A DNA stretch of 64,000 nucleotides from Rotaria sordida (lineage: Eukaryota > Rotifera > Eurotatoria > Philodinida > Philodinidae): NCBI GenBank assembly GCA_905250125.1, contig CAJNOL010000320.1, forward strand, positions 62,001 to 126,000, given 5' to 3'. The notes under the pieces were generated by a model, which ran no database searches, was not told the DNA's origin, and saw only the letters and a program-made list of their open reading frames with translations. Positions within the stretch are counted from its first letter, which is position 1. Every line of letters starts with the position of its first letter. Shown piece by piece: positions 11,287-22,639 of this stretch. Made by a program: the position numbers and the translations under genes.

Positions 11287-13107
11287 TCAACTAGACATAT
11301 GATATAATGAATGAAATCTAAAACACATTCACCATTTTATACTCTCACTGAAAATTTTTTTTTCCTTCGTAAGTTAAAAGAAATGCTTACAAAACAACGT
11401 GTGGTTTGAGAATATAAAAAATTTAAAACTGACTCATGTGAAAATAGAACACCTTTTGCTTATTTCAAAGAGCAAAGCAAGTGAAAGGGTGTGAGTAAAT
11501 ACAATATACTTTAAAAAGAAAAAGAAAAGATCAAATTTCAGTATTATATCATACAGTTAAGGCGTGATAATCTATCTGTTGGATATTTTATGACCTAACA
11601 TTCTGTAATTGTAATGTTGGGTCAAGTGCAAAAATGACTGAGAAAATGTTGCCTATAGTAACACCGATAATTAAACCAATTATGAGTCACAAAGATGTGT
11701 TACCACTAAATGTAATAACGAACAACAATGCTTCAATGACACGTGAGAAAATACCAATTGTGAAATTTTTCATAAGATTTTTTAATGTTTTCTTTCAAAA
11801 TTTTTTAACATGTCATTAGTTGGCTATGTTTATATTAATAATATTGAACTAATCACTTTAATAACTCAATAATAACAACATTTAAAGGAGGAGGTAGTTG
11901 CTGGTTGAATAATTATTCGTCGATACTTATTTGGTTGAAAATTACTAAAATAGTAACATTTACTATTCATTTTTTTACAGATAGTATATACTGACTGTAA
12001 AAAAATAAATAGTAAATATTACTACTTTAGTAATTTTCAACATAACATCTTTCGACCAATGGCTCCCATCTTTATTAAAAGCATTTTCAATACTTTTAAC
12101 TAAAAATATTGAATAGGATTTATTTTTCAGAAAATCTTAAAATGATTCAACTGTTTCCCTGAACATGTTTTGACCAATACCAAACTAAATTTATTTAATA
12201 CTTAAATAGAAACCTATACTTTCTAGAAAGGTAGCCATTCTTGAATCTATCCGATGCGCCATTTTTTTTACAACTTATTCACTATAACATTTTCGAATTT
12301 TACACTAAAATACGAAACTTTCACAATCATGTGAAATTAGATAATACGTCGGTGATAATTAGATCTTTTCCAGAATGTATTTTTGTTTCAAGATAAATTG
12401 TGCATTATTAACAACAATATCGGATGCAAGTAATTAAAATATATATGCTATACCAACAAACTTTAAAACGAACAAATTTTAAACCAAAAATGATATGTTT
12501 GAATACGAGCACGTCATGGTTTATAATTGCCATCGTCAATGTTAAATTCTTTAATTGTTGATTTATCATTGTCAAATAGTATGAAAGATTGGCAATGATA
12601 TGTCTATGATTGAATGAATAATACATTCTACATTATGATGTTGAATGTCTAATCTGTTAAACATTTTTATTCAAAATTTGTTTTACCGAATATCGTTACG
12701 TATATAAATGATTCGGAGTATTTTTTCTTAAATCCTACTATATCCACGATAGATAAGTATAACTTAAGCACAATCTAATTATTTCAATTTGCACATCAAA
12801 ATAAGCGCGATATATCATTCATGATAGGTATCGTTATGAATAAAACTACATGATTGAATTTCCAAGAAAAGTAAACTCTGTCAACATCAGTCATTTCAAT
12901 TTGAAAGAAGATTTGTTATATTAATGTTAGTGAATTTGCCTATAGTTTTATCAATGCGCTTTTACTTTAAATTTTATTCAAGAGGATGCTGCCTTACAGA
13001 TATGCGCAAAAATGGGTACAACTTGTATTGGTCTGTCTTAATATATATTCTGATATACTGGTATTTACTAGTATAATCACAAAAACACTCATACATGTAC
13101 TATTAGT
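11287..13107. other. intergenic region
   Basis: Holds the perfect-looking hairpin at 11934-12041 and a short hairpin near 11451-11492. A 61-codon frame at 11634-11819 (plus) starts MTEKMLPIV and is unrecognised. The 12408-12626 open frame on the minus strand shows no coding character. Confidence 0.35.
11934..12041. repeat. 108-bp inverted repeat (MITE-like)
   Basis: The arms 11934-11981 and 11994-12041 are almost perfect reverse complements, from gttgaaaattact to agtaattttcaac, with a loop of about 12 bp around atagtatatact. There is no ORF. The form suggests a very small non-autonomous element or a hairpin-forming insertion. No target duplication was identified. Confidence 0.75.
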
Positions 13108-13701
13108 TCACTCTTCATTTTCTATTTTCTTTTGTTGTATTCTCTTTAAAAATGTGTCCCAATCTTCTTCATTCATATTATTAATATTAACATCTTTGTT
13201 ATTACTAATAGATAACATTTGCATAACAATTAATAATTGTTCATTATGAATTGTAATTAATAGTTCATAATTTTTTGTTCTTAAACGAAGTGCTTGAATA
13301 TTATCATTAGGATCATTATTACGAACAAGATGACGAGCAAATAAACATAATGGTGCTAAAACAGGAATCCAGTTTTTTAAAGCTTCACATTCATAAAGTA
13401 TACGACCATCAATAGTTGCTACAATTACACCATGAACATCATCTCTAGTCGATAAACGTTTTAAACAAGCTTCCATATCTTGACGTCTAATAAAAGACAA
13501 AGAAAAATAAATATTCGATTAATATCTATATGATTTATTTTACTTAATAACAGCATTACGATCAGTATTTTCAATACGATAAGAACATGACTGAATAAAA
13601 TTCTTAGCAGATATATCTTGTTGATTATTAATAATGAACGTATTCAATAATGATGAAGATTCATCTTGTCGAATTAAAGATGATTTTGTACTTTTTTGCA
13701 T
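13108..13701 (-). CDS. roadblock/LC7-type dynein light chain-like protein
   Basis: Predicted dynein light chain of the roadblock/LC7 family, which dimerises and binds dynein intermediate chain; related folds also serve small-GTPase regulators. Exons: 13701-13544 (158 nt) and 13486-13108 (379 nt), 178 aa, with a 57-bp intron. The roadblock domain spans about residues 54-145: DMEACLKRLSTRDDVHGVIV aligns with the start of DYNLRB, and NDNIQALRLRTKNYELLI with its central strand-helix part. The first about 52 residues are a Ser/Asn-rich extension and the last about 35 an acidic/basic tail, both absent from the roughly 96-aa vertebrate proteins. This may therefore be a divergent or axonemal member rather than the canonical subunit. 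The start is the first ATG of exon 1. Confidence 0.82.
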
Positions 13702-13971
13702 TTGATTTTATTCTTCTATTAACAAATGTCGTTTCTCCATGGTTTCTACTAAACTTAATTAAGATTTGTTTTTCTTTACATGTATTTAATGAATTGATTT
13801 CGAATGAAAAAATAACAACTATTCTATGGTCTGTATTTTATTGAAAATATAACAGAAAATATAAGAACATTTATCAAATAATAAAAATTATTTACGATGC
13901 GTAATCATCTGTGAGTTCTTTTTTATTTTCTCGACACAACTTGATGCTCAGTATCGAGAGATACTTTTTGG
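13702..13971. other. non-coding 5' flank of the roadblock-family gene
   Basis: Short AT-rich region upstream of the minus-strand gene that starts at 13701, up to a small hAT-like element. It presumably holds the promoter; no clear motif is seen. Confidence 0.3.
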
Positions 13972-14109
13972 TAGTGGCGGAGCCAGAATTTCAGGCTCAG
14001 TCACCCTCTCCTTAAGGACTTTTGAGTTTCTCCTGGCGAATAAAATGCATGTGTCAAAAATCTTTCTGGAGGACTGAGTTCTTCCTAGTCATCCCTGACT
14101 TCGCCACTA
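13972..14109. mobile_element. 138-bp hAT-like MITE
   Basis: The ends TAGTGGCGGAGCCAG and, in reverse complement, TAGTGGCGAAGTCAG resemble the CAGTGGCGTAGCCAG termini of the nearby 2.6 kb element. Flanks ctttttgg and tttgttgg match 6 of 8 bases, consistent with a decayed 8-bp hAT target duplication. No coding capacity. Confidence 0.6.
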
Positions 14110-15088
14110 TTTGTTGGTTCGATTTCCCTTCAACTTTGAGAAATTGGATCTCTCATTGTTAAAATTTATCGTTCTCTAACCCCGTGTCTAGAGATTATAC
14201 ATCAACTAAAAGACTTCGTTAAAATACTTGTACAAACAGTATTGAACTAAATAGATCTATGATAGATAATGCGCAAAAGAATCTACTGTAAGTAAAACAA
14301 AAAATACATCGCAATTTTTATCAACGACCAACTTTTGAATATTTGATTGATCAAATTATAATATGAAGTACTTTATAGCAGTGGCGTAGCCAGGATTTTG
14401 GGCTAGGGGGGGCTCAGCCCCTCAAAAATTTTCGACCCATCTTAGGTATATGAAACTTATCTGTTAACCCAATATAGAGTTGATTGTTGTCTATTCCGAT
14501 TCTTTCCTCAAAATATAAGCTGAGCTAACAAATATAAAATGGCAAAAGATGTTCGATCTTCTTTCAATTGAAATAACAACAATAGATGAAATAAATGTGG
14601 AAACCTCGGATTTATATCCGAGAGTTATGTGTACTTCAAAAAGTGAATGAGACAAATCAGTCATCCTAGAATATCTGGATGTAAAAATTAGCCGGGCAAA
14701 CCTTTTCTATTGACACTTGAATTCAATTGGCTACTGCTCAACCAATAGGATTTGGGGGTGAATACAGCTCACATTTGAACTATTTGGTCCCGGACATACA
14801 GAAAAAAATAAAACGAATTAAGCAACATGATTGGTCTATTTCGATTTAAGCCCCCCTTCCCCCTCAAAAAATGTCCGTTTTCAGCAAAAATTTCGAAATT
14901 GAGATAATTGCATAGAAAGATAGCCCGTCTTCAGATCTTTCAGAAACAATATGGTTTTTAAGTCGACACCCCCATTTCGGACAAGGTTTTTGATGATCTC
15001 CGTTAACCTCTTCTTGAAAAATATGTTTATTTTGAAAAAAAACGAAAAATGTTTTTCGTTTTCTCTCAGCTTAGGCTTTCTGAACCGC

Positions 15089-15400
15089 GCAATCCATTTT
15101 TCTCTGTTCAGGCTCATTCAATATATTTAAATTTTTTTTTGTTTGAAAAAGCACATCAAGATGCAGTGCAGTACAGAGTCCTTTTTTTAAATTACGTTTG
15201 TTTTTTATTATATATACAGACACAGACACCCATTTTTGGCGCGTTTTTTGAGTCATTGAACTTGTGATCTCCTTTTCCCACTAAAAAAGTAAGAATTTAA
15301 AAAAAGGACTCTGTACTGCACTGCATTCTGAGATGCTCTTTCAAACAAAAAAAAAATTAAATGTATTGAAAGAGCCTGGACAAAGAAAAATGGATTGCCA
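15089..15400. repeat. internal hairpin of the hAT element, A/T-rich arms
   Basis: The arms (about 15089-15190 and 15297-15400) share gatgcagtgcagtacagagtcc and its reverse complement ggactctgtactgcactgcat, plus oligo-T/oligo-A flanks and the caatccatttttc word. A longer outer symmetry is given by cgatttaagcccccc (14838 on) against ggggggcttaaatcg (about 15560). It may be a nested foldback element or structure of the carrier. Confidence 0.65.
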
Positions 15401-16234
15401 AATGAGCTATTTTTGACCCTTGTTTGGTTCATATCTCTGTCAAACATCAGGGTATCAAGCTGAAAATTTTACCACAGCCTCATCACTTCAGCCTCAACGT
15501 ATGCTCCAAGTATCAGCCCATTTGAACGTTCCTGGGCTGAGATCGATTTTTGAGGGGGGGGGGGGCTTAAATCGTCTTTTTGAGACGATTTATTCGTTAA
15601 TTCAGTTTTAATTCACTTTGAATTAGTCGGTATTCGGGGCCTTCGCCTTGATTTACTCTATGAAAGTCGTTTTCCCTATAACTTGATTTCTATTGGTCAG
15701 TGCTCAATCAATGGAGCTTCGAGGCAAGTGGAGTACAAATTCGAGTTCTCCATCCCGAAAAACCCTGGAGTATCGCCTTTGCGATCAGAAGATAGAGCTC
15801 TAATTGTGGATCAATTAGAGCGTGGACAAGAACAGAACCGATTTCCGTTTATTTATCTTTGCAATAGGTGAGTTAGCTTCCTTGTTTCTTGATGTTTTAT
15901 ATACCATTTTGTAGCTCGTGAAATTCTCTATCGAATGGTATATAATAATTGGGGTTTTATGTGACCATGACCGGGAAAGCCTTTTACGAAAGCAAGGACT
16001 GGTTGATCCTCACACAGGAAAGCATAGGGGAAAATAATTATTTTTACAATAACTCACCAATGGCTCTAACACTCATTCTCATCTTCGAACTCAACCGAGA
16101 TATTGTTGGGACAAAACTGTGTAGAAAATTTCATCATGATTGAACTCTGCTTTCTAAAGTTATCGCGTAAACGGCCGGCCGCTCGGCCGGACACACTGAC
16201 CGATTCTAGAGTGTACTTACTTTTTGAGTACACA

Positions 16235-16470
16235 AAAATTTTGCTCTTGAATGGGAATAAATATGCGGTTGAACCTTCTTCTTTTTTGCTCTTTTCTTGC
16301 CTATTTAAACGTATATACTGGAATGGCCGAAGAGAACTAATTTGTAAAAATAATTTTTTTGTCCATTCCAGTATAAAAAATCAAATAGGCAAGAAAAGAG
16401 CAAAGAAGAAGAATAAAAAGAAGGTTCAACCACATATTTATTCTCATTCAAGAACAAAATTTTTTGGCTC
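16235..16470. repeat. second internal hairpin of the hAT element
   Basis: The left arm has aaaattttgctcttgaatgg, ggttgaaccttctt, gctcttttcttgcctattt and tactggaatgg. The right arm has all of these in reverse complement and reverse order (ccattccagta, aaataggcaagaaaagagc, aaggttcaacc, ttcaagaacaaaatttt). The 134-codon frame at 16103-16507 is a by-product of this repeat. Confidence 0.75.
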
Positions 16471-17000
16471 TAAAAAAAACGTATTACGTTCGAAACGTTG
16501 GTTATAATATATATTGTTATATATTTATATTTACATTTATATATTTTACTCTCCATTACTATGTTAAATTTTTATATAATTGTAAATAATAATTTATATA
16601 AAATATTTAATAAATTAAGAAAAAGCTAAATTTTTTTAAAAATGATCAATACAACCTACCTAAGATGTATGAACTTTCATTCTGATTTCACAACAACAGA
16701 CATCGCTTTACTCTAATAAAAACCAATCACTGCAGCCTCCTGCAAAGCTGAAATAAACTACTCATAACCTAATAAACCTCATTAAAACTTGTATTTGCAT
16801 TTACTGTATTTTCTTTTATTCAAAGACATATGAGTTGCACAAAATTAAATATATATGTTAAAAGGTAAAATTGTAAACACTAATCTATTTTGGTATAAAA
16901 AGAATATGTCTTTCTAAAATTTCGTCAGGAGGGGCTCACAGGTCCGTAGGGGGGGCTCAGCCCCTCCTGGCCCCCTGCTGGCTACGCCACTGCTTTATAG

Positions 17001-18477
17001 GAGTCGGTCGCACATAAGTCAAAAGCATTATTTTGTGTCACGATGATCTAAAAAATGAAGAGTCGTACTGTTAATGGCATATATCTTATATGCCTTGATA
17101 TATTTCGTTCTTATTGACATCTGTTTTGTTCTATTCACATTCTTTGATTCTTTTCTGGGCCATTCGAATAGAATTATTTGCTTATATTTATCATAAGGTG
17201 CTGACAACTGAAATTTTAATCAATATTTTTTTTTATCACGGTTGGATAGAGCTCTTCGAGTTACCTGTATAAATATTGTTTCTGATATATTCAAGCGATA
17301 TCTTTGTAGTGAAACTTAGGAAAATTAGGTTACAAAAAAAATTAGAAAAACCTATAAAAATTGAAATACATCAAGTCTCAATATTTATCCGAATTATTTT
17401 TCGATTACATTCTTGATATGGCTAGGAGAAAAAATTATGATAACAAAACGTCATAAATACGAGTTTGTATTTTGATCATCACAACTTTAATTTCAAATAA
17501 AAAAAGCTGTTAGCGCAATCTCTGTGGGATTAAAATGTGAAACACGATGCAGCTGTTGTTACTAGTCACGCGAATATGTTTTCTTCGATATCTTCGAATC
17601 CGTTAATAAATCATTGTTTATTAATTCCTCTGGAGCTACGAAAAGGAAGCAGTTGACATATTTCCATGAAATTCTAGCGAAATTTAATCGTACTTCATAT
17701 AAGAACAGATCTATCTATTTCTGTAATAGATACTGAGCTTTCTCTGTCACGATCTGTGATGGGTACTAGGGTTTCTCTATCATGGTCTATGATGGGTCCG
17801 GAGGCTCTCTGTCACAGTCTGTGATGGGTATGGAATTTCTCTGTCACGATCCGTGGAGGGAAGGGGGAGGTGCAAATTTCTACCCCTAAACACTTCAACA
17901 CTCCTTTCAGACCGTGTTTCACAAAAATTCAAAAGTTTTGACTAAAGTTTCTTCAAAATATGAAGCTTTCAAAAAATACATGTTGTATATACTATCCATG
18001 AAAAAGGAGCTATACCTAGTAAATCTCATATTTCGAAGGAACTTCGTTTGAAACTTCTAAGTTCTGTTATACAAACTAGTCTAGTTGAGTGTCCTATACG
18101 CACAAAGTTTTAGATGAAAATTCGAAATCTGATGCCTCTAGAAAAACATTCAATAGCTCGGTCAAACTCAAATCTTGTTAGAATTTTCCATTAGAATACT
18201 ATTTAATATCTATAGGTCAAAAAAAAAATTGGAACGCAACATCTGAGAAGGTTCTCTCATTAGTCTTCCATAGAATATTTCTTTTATCTGATCTTTCCTT
18301 CATATCAAAAATACTTCTATGACATGATAACATAATTAGAATTAAACTTGTTGTTATTTATGCCAACAAAAAAAAAGTATTTTTCTTATTAATTTTAGTA
18401 AAATATGTATTAAACAAGCGTGAATATATATGTAGTTATTTTTAATACGAAAGTCGAAAATTATTGAAAAAGAATCA
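17001..18477. other. intergenic region between hAT element and CRAL-TRIO gene
   Basis: Contains the short tandem repeat at about 17731-17860. No other feature recognised. Confidence 0.35.
17731..17860. repeat. short tandem repeat, about four 34-bp units
   Basis: The phrase tttctctgtcacgatctgtg followed by atgggta recurs four times with substitutions (tctctgtcac, tctctatcat, tctctgtcac, tctctgtcac). It is a degenerate minisatellite. Confidence 0.7.
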
Positions 18478-19619
18478 TTAATTATCATCATCTGCCGTAC
18501 CGCCCATTTTAACTGGTAATTGATCAGGTGGAATAAAATCTCCAATTGATTTATTATTGGCATATTTAACAAACTGGCCAGCTTCGCTTGCCAACCAAGT
18601 ACGAATTAATTTCCAAGCCGCTATGAGAAAACAAAAAAATTTCCTATAAAATTCCTACATAAAAATCTTACCTGATAAAAGAAATGGCATATTAAACAGA
18701 AGAATATAGGCTACAAAAGAAATATATATATATATATAATGAATAGAAATAAAAATGAAACGAATATACCTACTAAACCTGGATATAAGAGTTGCATACT
18801 AGCAATAAGAAATTTAACTAAATCATAATCCTAAATATACAAATAATAAATCGATTAAATAAAAAGAAAGAAACAAAACTTACCAGATTTCCAATACCAG
18901 TTCCACTCATATCAAAAAGAATAACAATCTTTTCACCAGGATATTCTCGAACTTGTTGTTCAAAATTATATGTTAGAAAACGTTTAACTGTATCTTTATT
19001 TTCACGTCCTTTATTAAACTTACTAATAATAATATGAACTGTAATAATAATCAAAGAAATAAAAACATTTAATTAAAAAAAAAAAAAAAATTTTCATATT
19101 TACGTAATCGATGATGATATTTATCATTATTTTTAAAATAGACTACCTGTCGATCAATATATTCAGCAGGAAATTCATCTGTAGAAATATCTACGAAGAT
19201 AAAAAATTTTTATATTTAATTAAAGATTGATCTTTTTCTTTTTTTTTACCATAAACATTACGTCGTTTTCTCCAACTCATTGCCGCATTAAAAACATGTA
19301 ATGCTTGTTCTTGATTAAAACTTGTACCAAATTGACCATGTTGTATAAACATTAAAGTATATAGATCGATTGTATTAAAACGTTCAATATCTCTTGCATC
19401 ATATAGTTGACCTTCAGAAATTTGTTCTAAAGAAAACAGAAAATGAAAAAAAAAAAAAAGAAAACAAAATGAATTATACTTTCAAAATGTTCATTGACTA
19501 ATTTACGAAATTCTTCAACCTTCAAAAAAAAAAAAAAAAACAATAATTAAAATAAATTTTTAAATTAATTCAAAATCTACCGTTATTAATGTTTGAAATT
19601 GTGGGATTGATGACGCCAT
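18478..19619 (-). CDS. CRAL-TRIO (Sec14-like) protein related to the MOSPD2 N-terminus
   Basis: Eight exons: 19619-19581, 19519-19480, 19426-19250, 19190-19104, 19038-18884, 18830-18770, 18710-18672, 18620-18478 (741 nt, 246 aa; all phases fit). The product has LYDARDIERFNTIDLYTLM and NAAMSWRKRRNVYD, matching the leader of MOSPD2. A CRAL-TRIO lipid-binding fold follows: VILFDMSGTGIGNLDYDLVKFLI, LVAYILLFNMPFLLSAAWKLIRTWL and a terminal LPVKMGGT like the LPPHMGG of that family. The major sperm protein domain and C-terminal membrane anchor of vertebrate MOSPD2 are absent: after MGGT the protein ends in acidic DDDN. Predicted role: cytosolic lipid or hydrophobic-ligand carrier. The family assignment is good; orthology to MOSPD2 is inferred from these motifs. 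Confidence 0.87.
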
Positions 19620-22600
19620 ATATTTTAACAAAAAACAAAAATATTACAAACGATATTTATTATCTTACCTAATGCACAAAAAAAATCTATACTTAGTAAT
19701 CGATTGAATCACGCACGAAAAATGTGCTGAAAAAAATCCATGGTTATAGTATTTATAGATATTCATACATCTATCTCATGCATATCAAGGTTAGATCAAA
19801 TATTGTGATAATAATAAAGAACAAGAAAAAAAATAGTAGTTTTTCTCTTTTCTTTATATTTGAATCATTTTACGTGTCTATATGAGTGAACATCATGATT
19901 TATTATTCGTACTAATCAATGATGTAGACTACATAAAATGTGCATGACACATCCTATTGACTTCAAAAACACATAGCGTAATATGTTTTTTTCTGTTTTA
20001 TTCAATAAACATTAGATTTCATATTTTCGAAATTAATTGTTTAATTAATTAATTCATGTTGCAAAAAGTATGAGCACAAAATATTCACTCCTTTTCGGCT
20101 TCTTAAAGACAGTTGGTTAGAATTAGACGTTGTTCGATCTTTCCAAATATGTATTCAAAATTTCACATAGACAGTAGGCCGCGGAGCTCAGATACACTCG
20201 AATCTACCCTAGATTGTATAAACCACGTCTACTTATATCAGATTGATAGATTTGAGTAGTGCATCACATTTTTTTGTTGCTTCCTATGGCCAATAATAAC
20301 ATTTTCTCAACCAAGCCGACTTAGAAAAAATATTGGATTATGCATTGTTAATGAATTGAAGTGAGGATCATTCATGTCAAATAAAGAAGAATTGTACGAA
20401 AAATCTGAGTCAGATTAATTAGAATTTGCCAAAATTTTCCTTCGCTTCCAACGACTAAGGTTACATGCCTATTAAACATTTTCAACAGTGAAGAAACTCA
20501 TAATTTAGCATCCTTTTTTTTGTAAAAAAATTTTCTGCTTTGCCATTAAACTTTTTTTTGGTAAAGCAAATCAGAATCCGCTCTTTCGAAGGTCGTATTT
20601 CAATGAACATAAACTTTCAAAGAGACACTAACTATATTTTATCTAAATACAATTCAAAAACTCATCTTCTCTCATTTTTGACTTTTAGATGAGAATCTTA
20701 TAAAAAAATGTTGAGCCTATTCTAGAATCAAAACGTTCTGTCGCTCATGCAATTTTCTTTTGGAATAAGATTGAACAACTATCATCAAAATTGTTTCAAA
20801 AGGTCTAAAATAGTGATTGTGCAGAATATTATTTTGATCAATTTTGTATCTCAATTGAAATCTATCAAATTCAAAATGCGAAACAGTTTCTAATGGCTCA
20901 GTTTTATGTACAAACTTTTGATCAATGTAAATTTCCACAGAAACTAGTTCTGTAATGAAAACGTATACATGAGTTTTTTTATAATAACTTTGGGTTGAAG
21001 CTGTTCCAAGACACAAATTAAGGACTGGAGTAAGACTACTATTCTGAGATCTTTGAAAGATCTGAAATTATTTTTCATACTTTTTTGTATTTTCTCATTA
21101 TTCAGATTTGAAATTAAATATTGAAACTTTTATTCATATATCATCTTGTGAAACGAAATTCACCCCAAAGAAATGTACTGTTTGAATTCTGTTTTGTCTC
21201 TTGATAAAGCATCTAAATTATCGTTTTTTGTATCAGCCACATTTTTGGAAAGTCAATTTTTTCTGACGAAAGGTTGTTTTACATGGAATGCAGCTTCATT
21301 TGAATAAAAGCGATAGAGTAGCTCGATATCATATTTTATAGTTAACTGTCTGCTCTACTAAATTTGAAAAGATTATCTCACTACTCTCAAGTAAAAATAA
21401 ACAGAAAATTTCTTAGACCACATTTTCGAAAAGAGCACAAAACTCTAGTCCGATTCAATAGTTTTTCTTCACGTTCAAACAGACCAATATTGAACAAACT
21501 TTTTGTCTACTTGTCTTATCGTAAGTTAGCAGAATTAGAGAAAACAGTCTAAGCCCTTCGAACATAAAACTGATTGACGTTTTTTATCATGAATTTTTTT
21601 AAATAATTTTTGCGTTCTGTTAAATGAAAACTAGTGAGTAGGAAATAAATCCGTTAAACAAAACGAGATAAATTATATTAATTATAGTTTATCAAAACTG
21701 TGAAATAAATTCTTGAAAATTTGATTGACATGCGAGATTTTTTCATTTTACTTGATCGGTATTTCAATTATGTTCTTTTCCAGTTTGAAATGAAATTTTA
21801 ATCATTTTATCAATTCATTATGATGAAAAATATTAATGTGAGAAAACTTCTGGTTCACAAGAAGAAGAAAAAACAGTGTTAATATGTTACGCAATATTAT
21901 AACATGCATAATACTTTACAATTAAGGTTAAAGTAAATATACTTATATAATAGTTCAGTTCTTATCTTAGTTGCTATGAAAATGACTGCAAACTGATACT
22001 AAATTATGTCTTATCAAAGTCATCTTATGCAGATATATAAAATAAAACATATTATTAGTTTTATGTAGTTGAGATTTATTGCACTTTAACTCTCAATTAT
22101 ATATCGTGGCATGTAAAAATAAAGTTTATTCTACTAATTATTTCAAATACTTTTTAAACTAATCTTGTAAAACTCTTATATTTTTGCAGTTATTCGATGT
22201 ATATGTGGAAAAGCTGTATTATTTTCTTGTCTCATATATTACAGTAAAATGAACCACTTATTATCGTTCAAATCGGAAATTTTTTTTCACTCGTTTTTTT
22301 TTTCTCAAAACGATATGATAATGTTGAAGTTCACTCGTATATTTTAGTGTTTCTTTGATATATCGTGAGAATATTTTCTTTCTTTGATAATTCAATTTTA
22401 GTTCGACTATTATATTATTAGAAGATCTTATTTCCATAATTTAATATCTAGATCTTTATTTAAAAACTTGCAACTGTACTACAAATATAAGAAGACAAAA
22501 AAACAAAGCAATCATGTAAATAAAAAAACAACACATGCGTATTAAAACAGATGTGTTTTACACAAATGAATACCTACTATGACAAAATGAGAACATTTCA

Positions 22601-22639
22601 CTGTTTTAGTACGTGTTAACATTAAGAAAACAAATCGAT
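19620..22639. other. 3 kb intergenic region
   Basis: No supported gene. A 99-codon open frame at 20717-21016 (minus) has no recognisable domain and no splice partner. Hydrophobic and polyA/T-rich patches only; no transposon ends recognised. Confidence 0.35.

Larger units (their letters stand above)
14379..16992. mobile_element. 2.6 kb non-autonomous hAT-type DNA transposon
   Basis: The left end is CAGTGGCGTAGCCAG; the right end in reverse complement is CAGTGGCGTAGCCAG. After the terminal 15 bases the ends diverge and then share a G-run and GGCTCAGCCCC-type words. The element is flanked by a perfect 8-bp direct repeat CTTTATAG (14371-14378 and 16993-17000), the hallmark of hAT superfamily insertion. 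There is no transposase-like ORF: the short frames inside (for example 15683-15871 and 16103-16507) show no conserved motif and partly lie in inverted repeats. It carries at least two internal hairpins, listed separately. It is likely mobilised in trans by a hAT transposase elsewhere. Confidence 0.88.

Noticed and set aside
11634..11819. 61-codon plus-strand frame as a paralogue of the 9790 frame
   Set aside because: Only the first residues look alike (MSAEKI and MTEKML); the rest is too different to claim homology by eye.
15049..15447. Mirrored similar peptides on both strands
   Set aside because: An artefact of the inverted repeat at 15089-15400, not two genes.
16103..16507. 134-codon frame inside the hAT element as a transposase fragment
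   Set aside because: It spans both arms of an internal hairpin, and the translation has no DDE or hAT dimerisation motif.
20717..21016. 99-codon minus-strand open frame
   Set aside because: No recognisable motif, no introns in a genome where most genes have them, and chance length.
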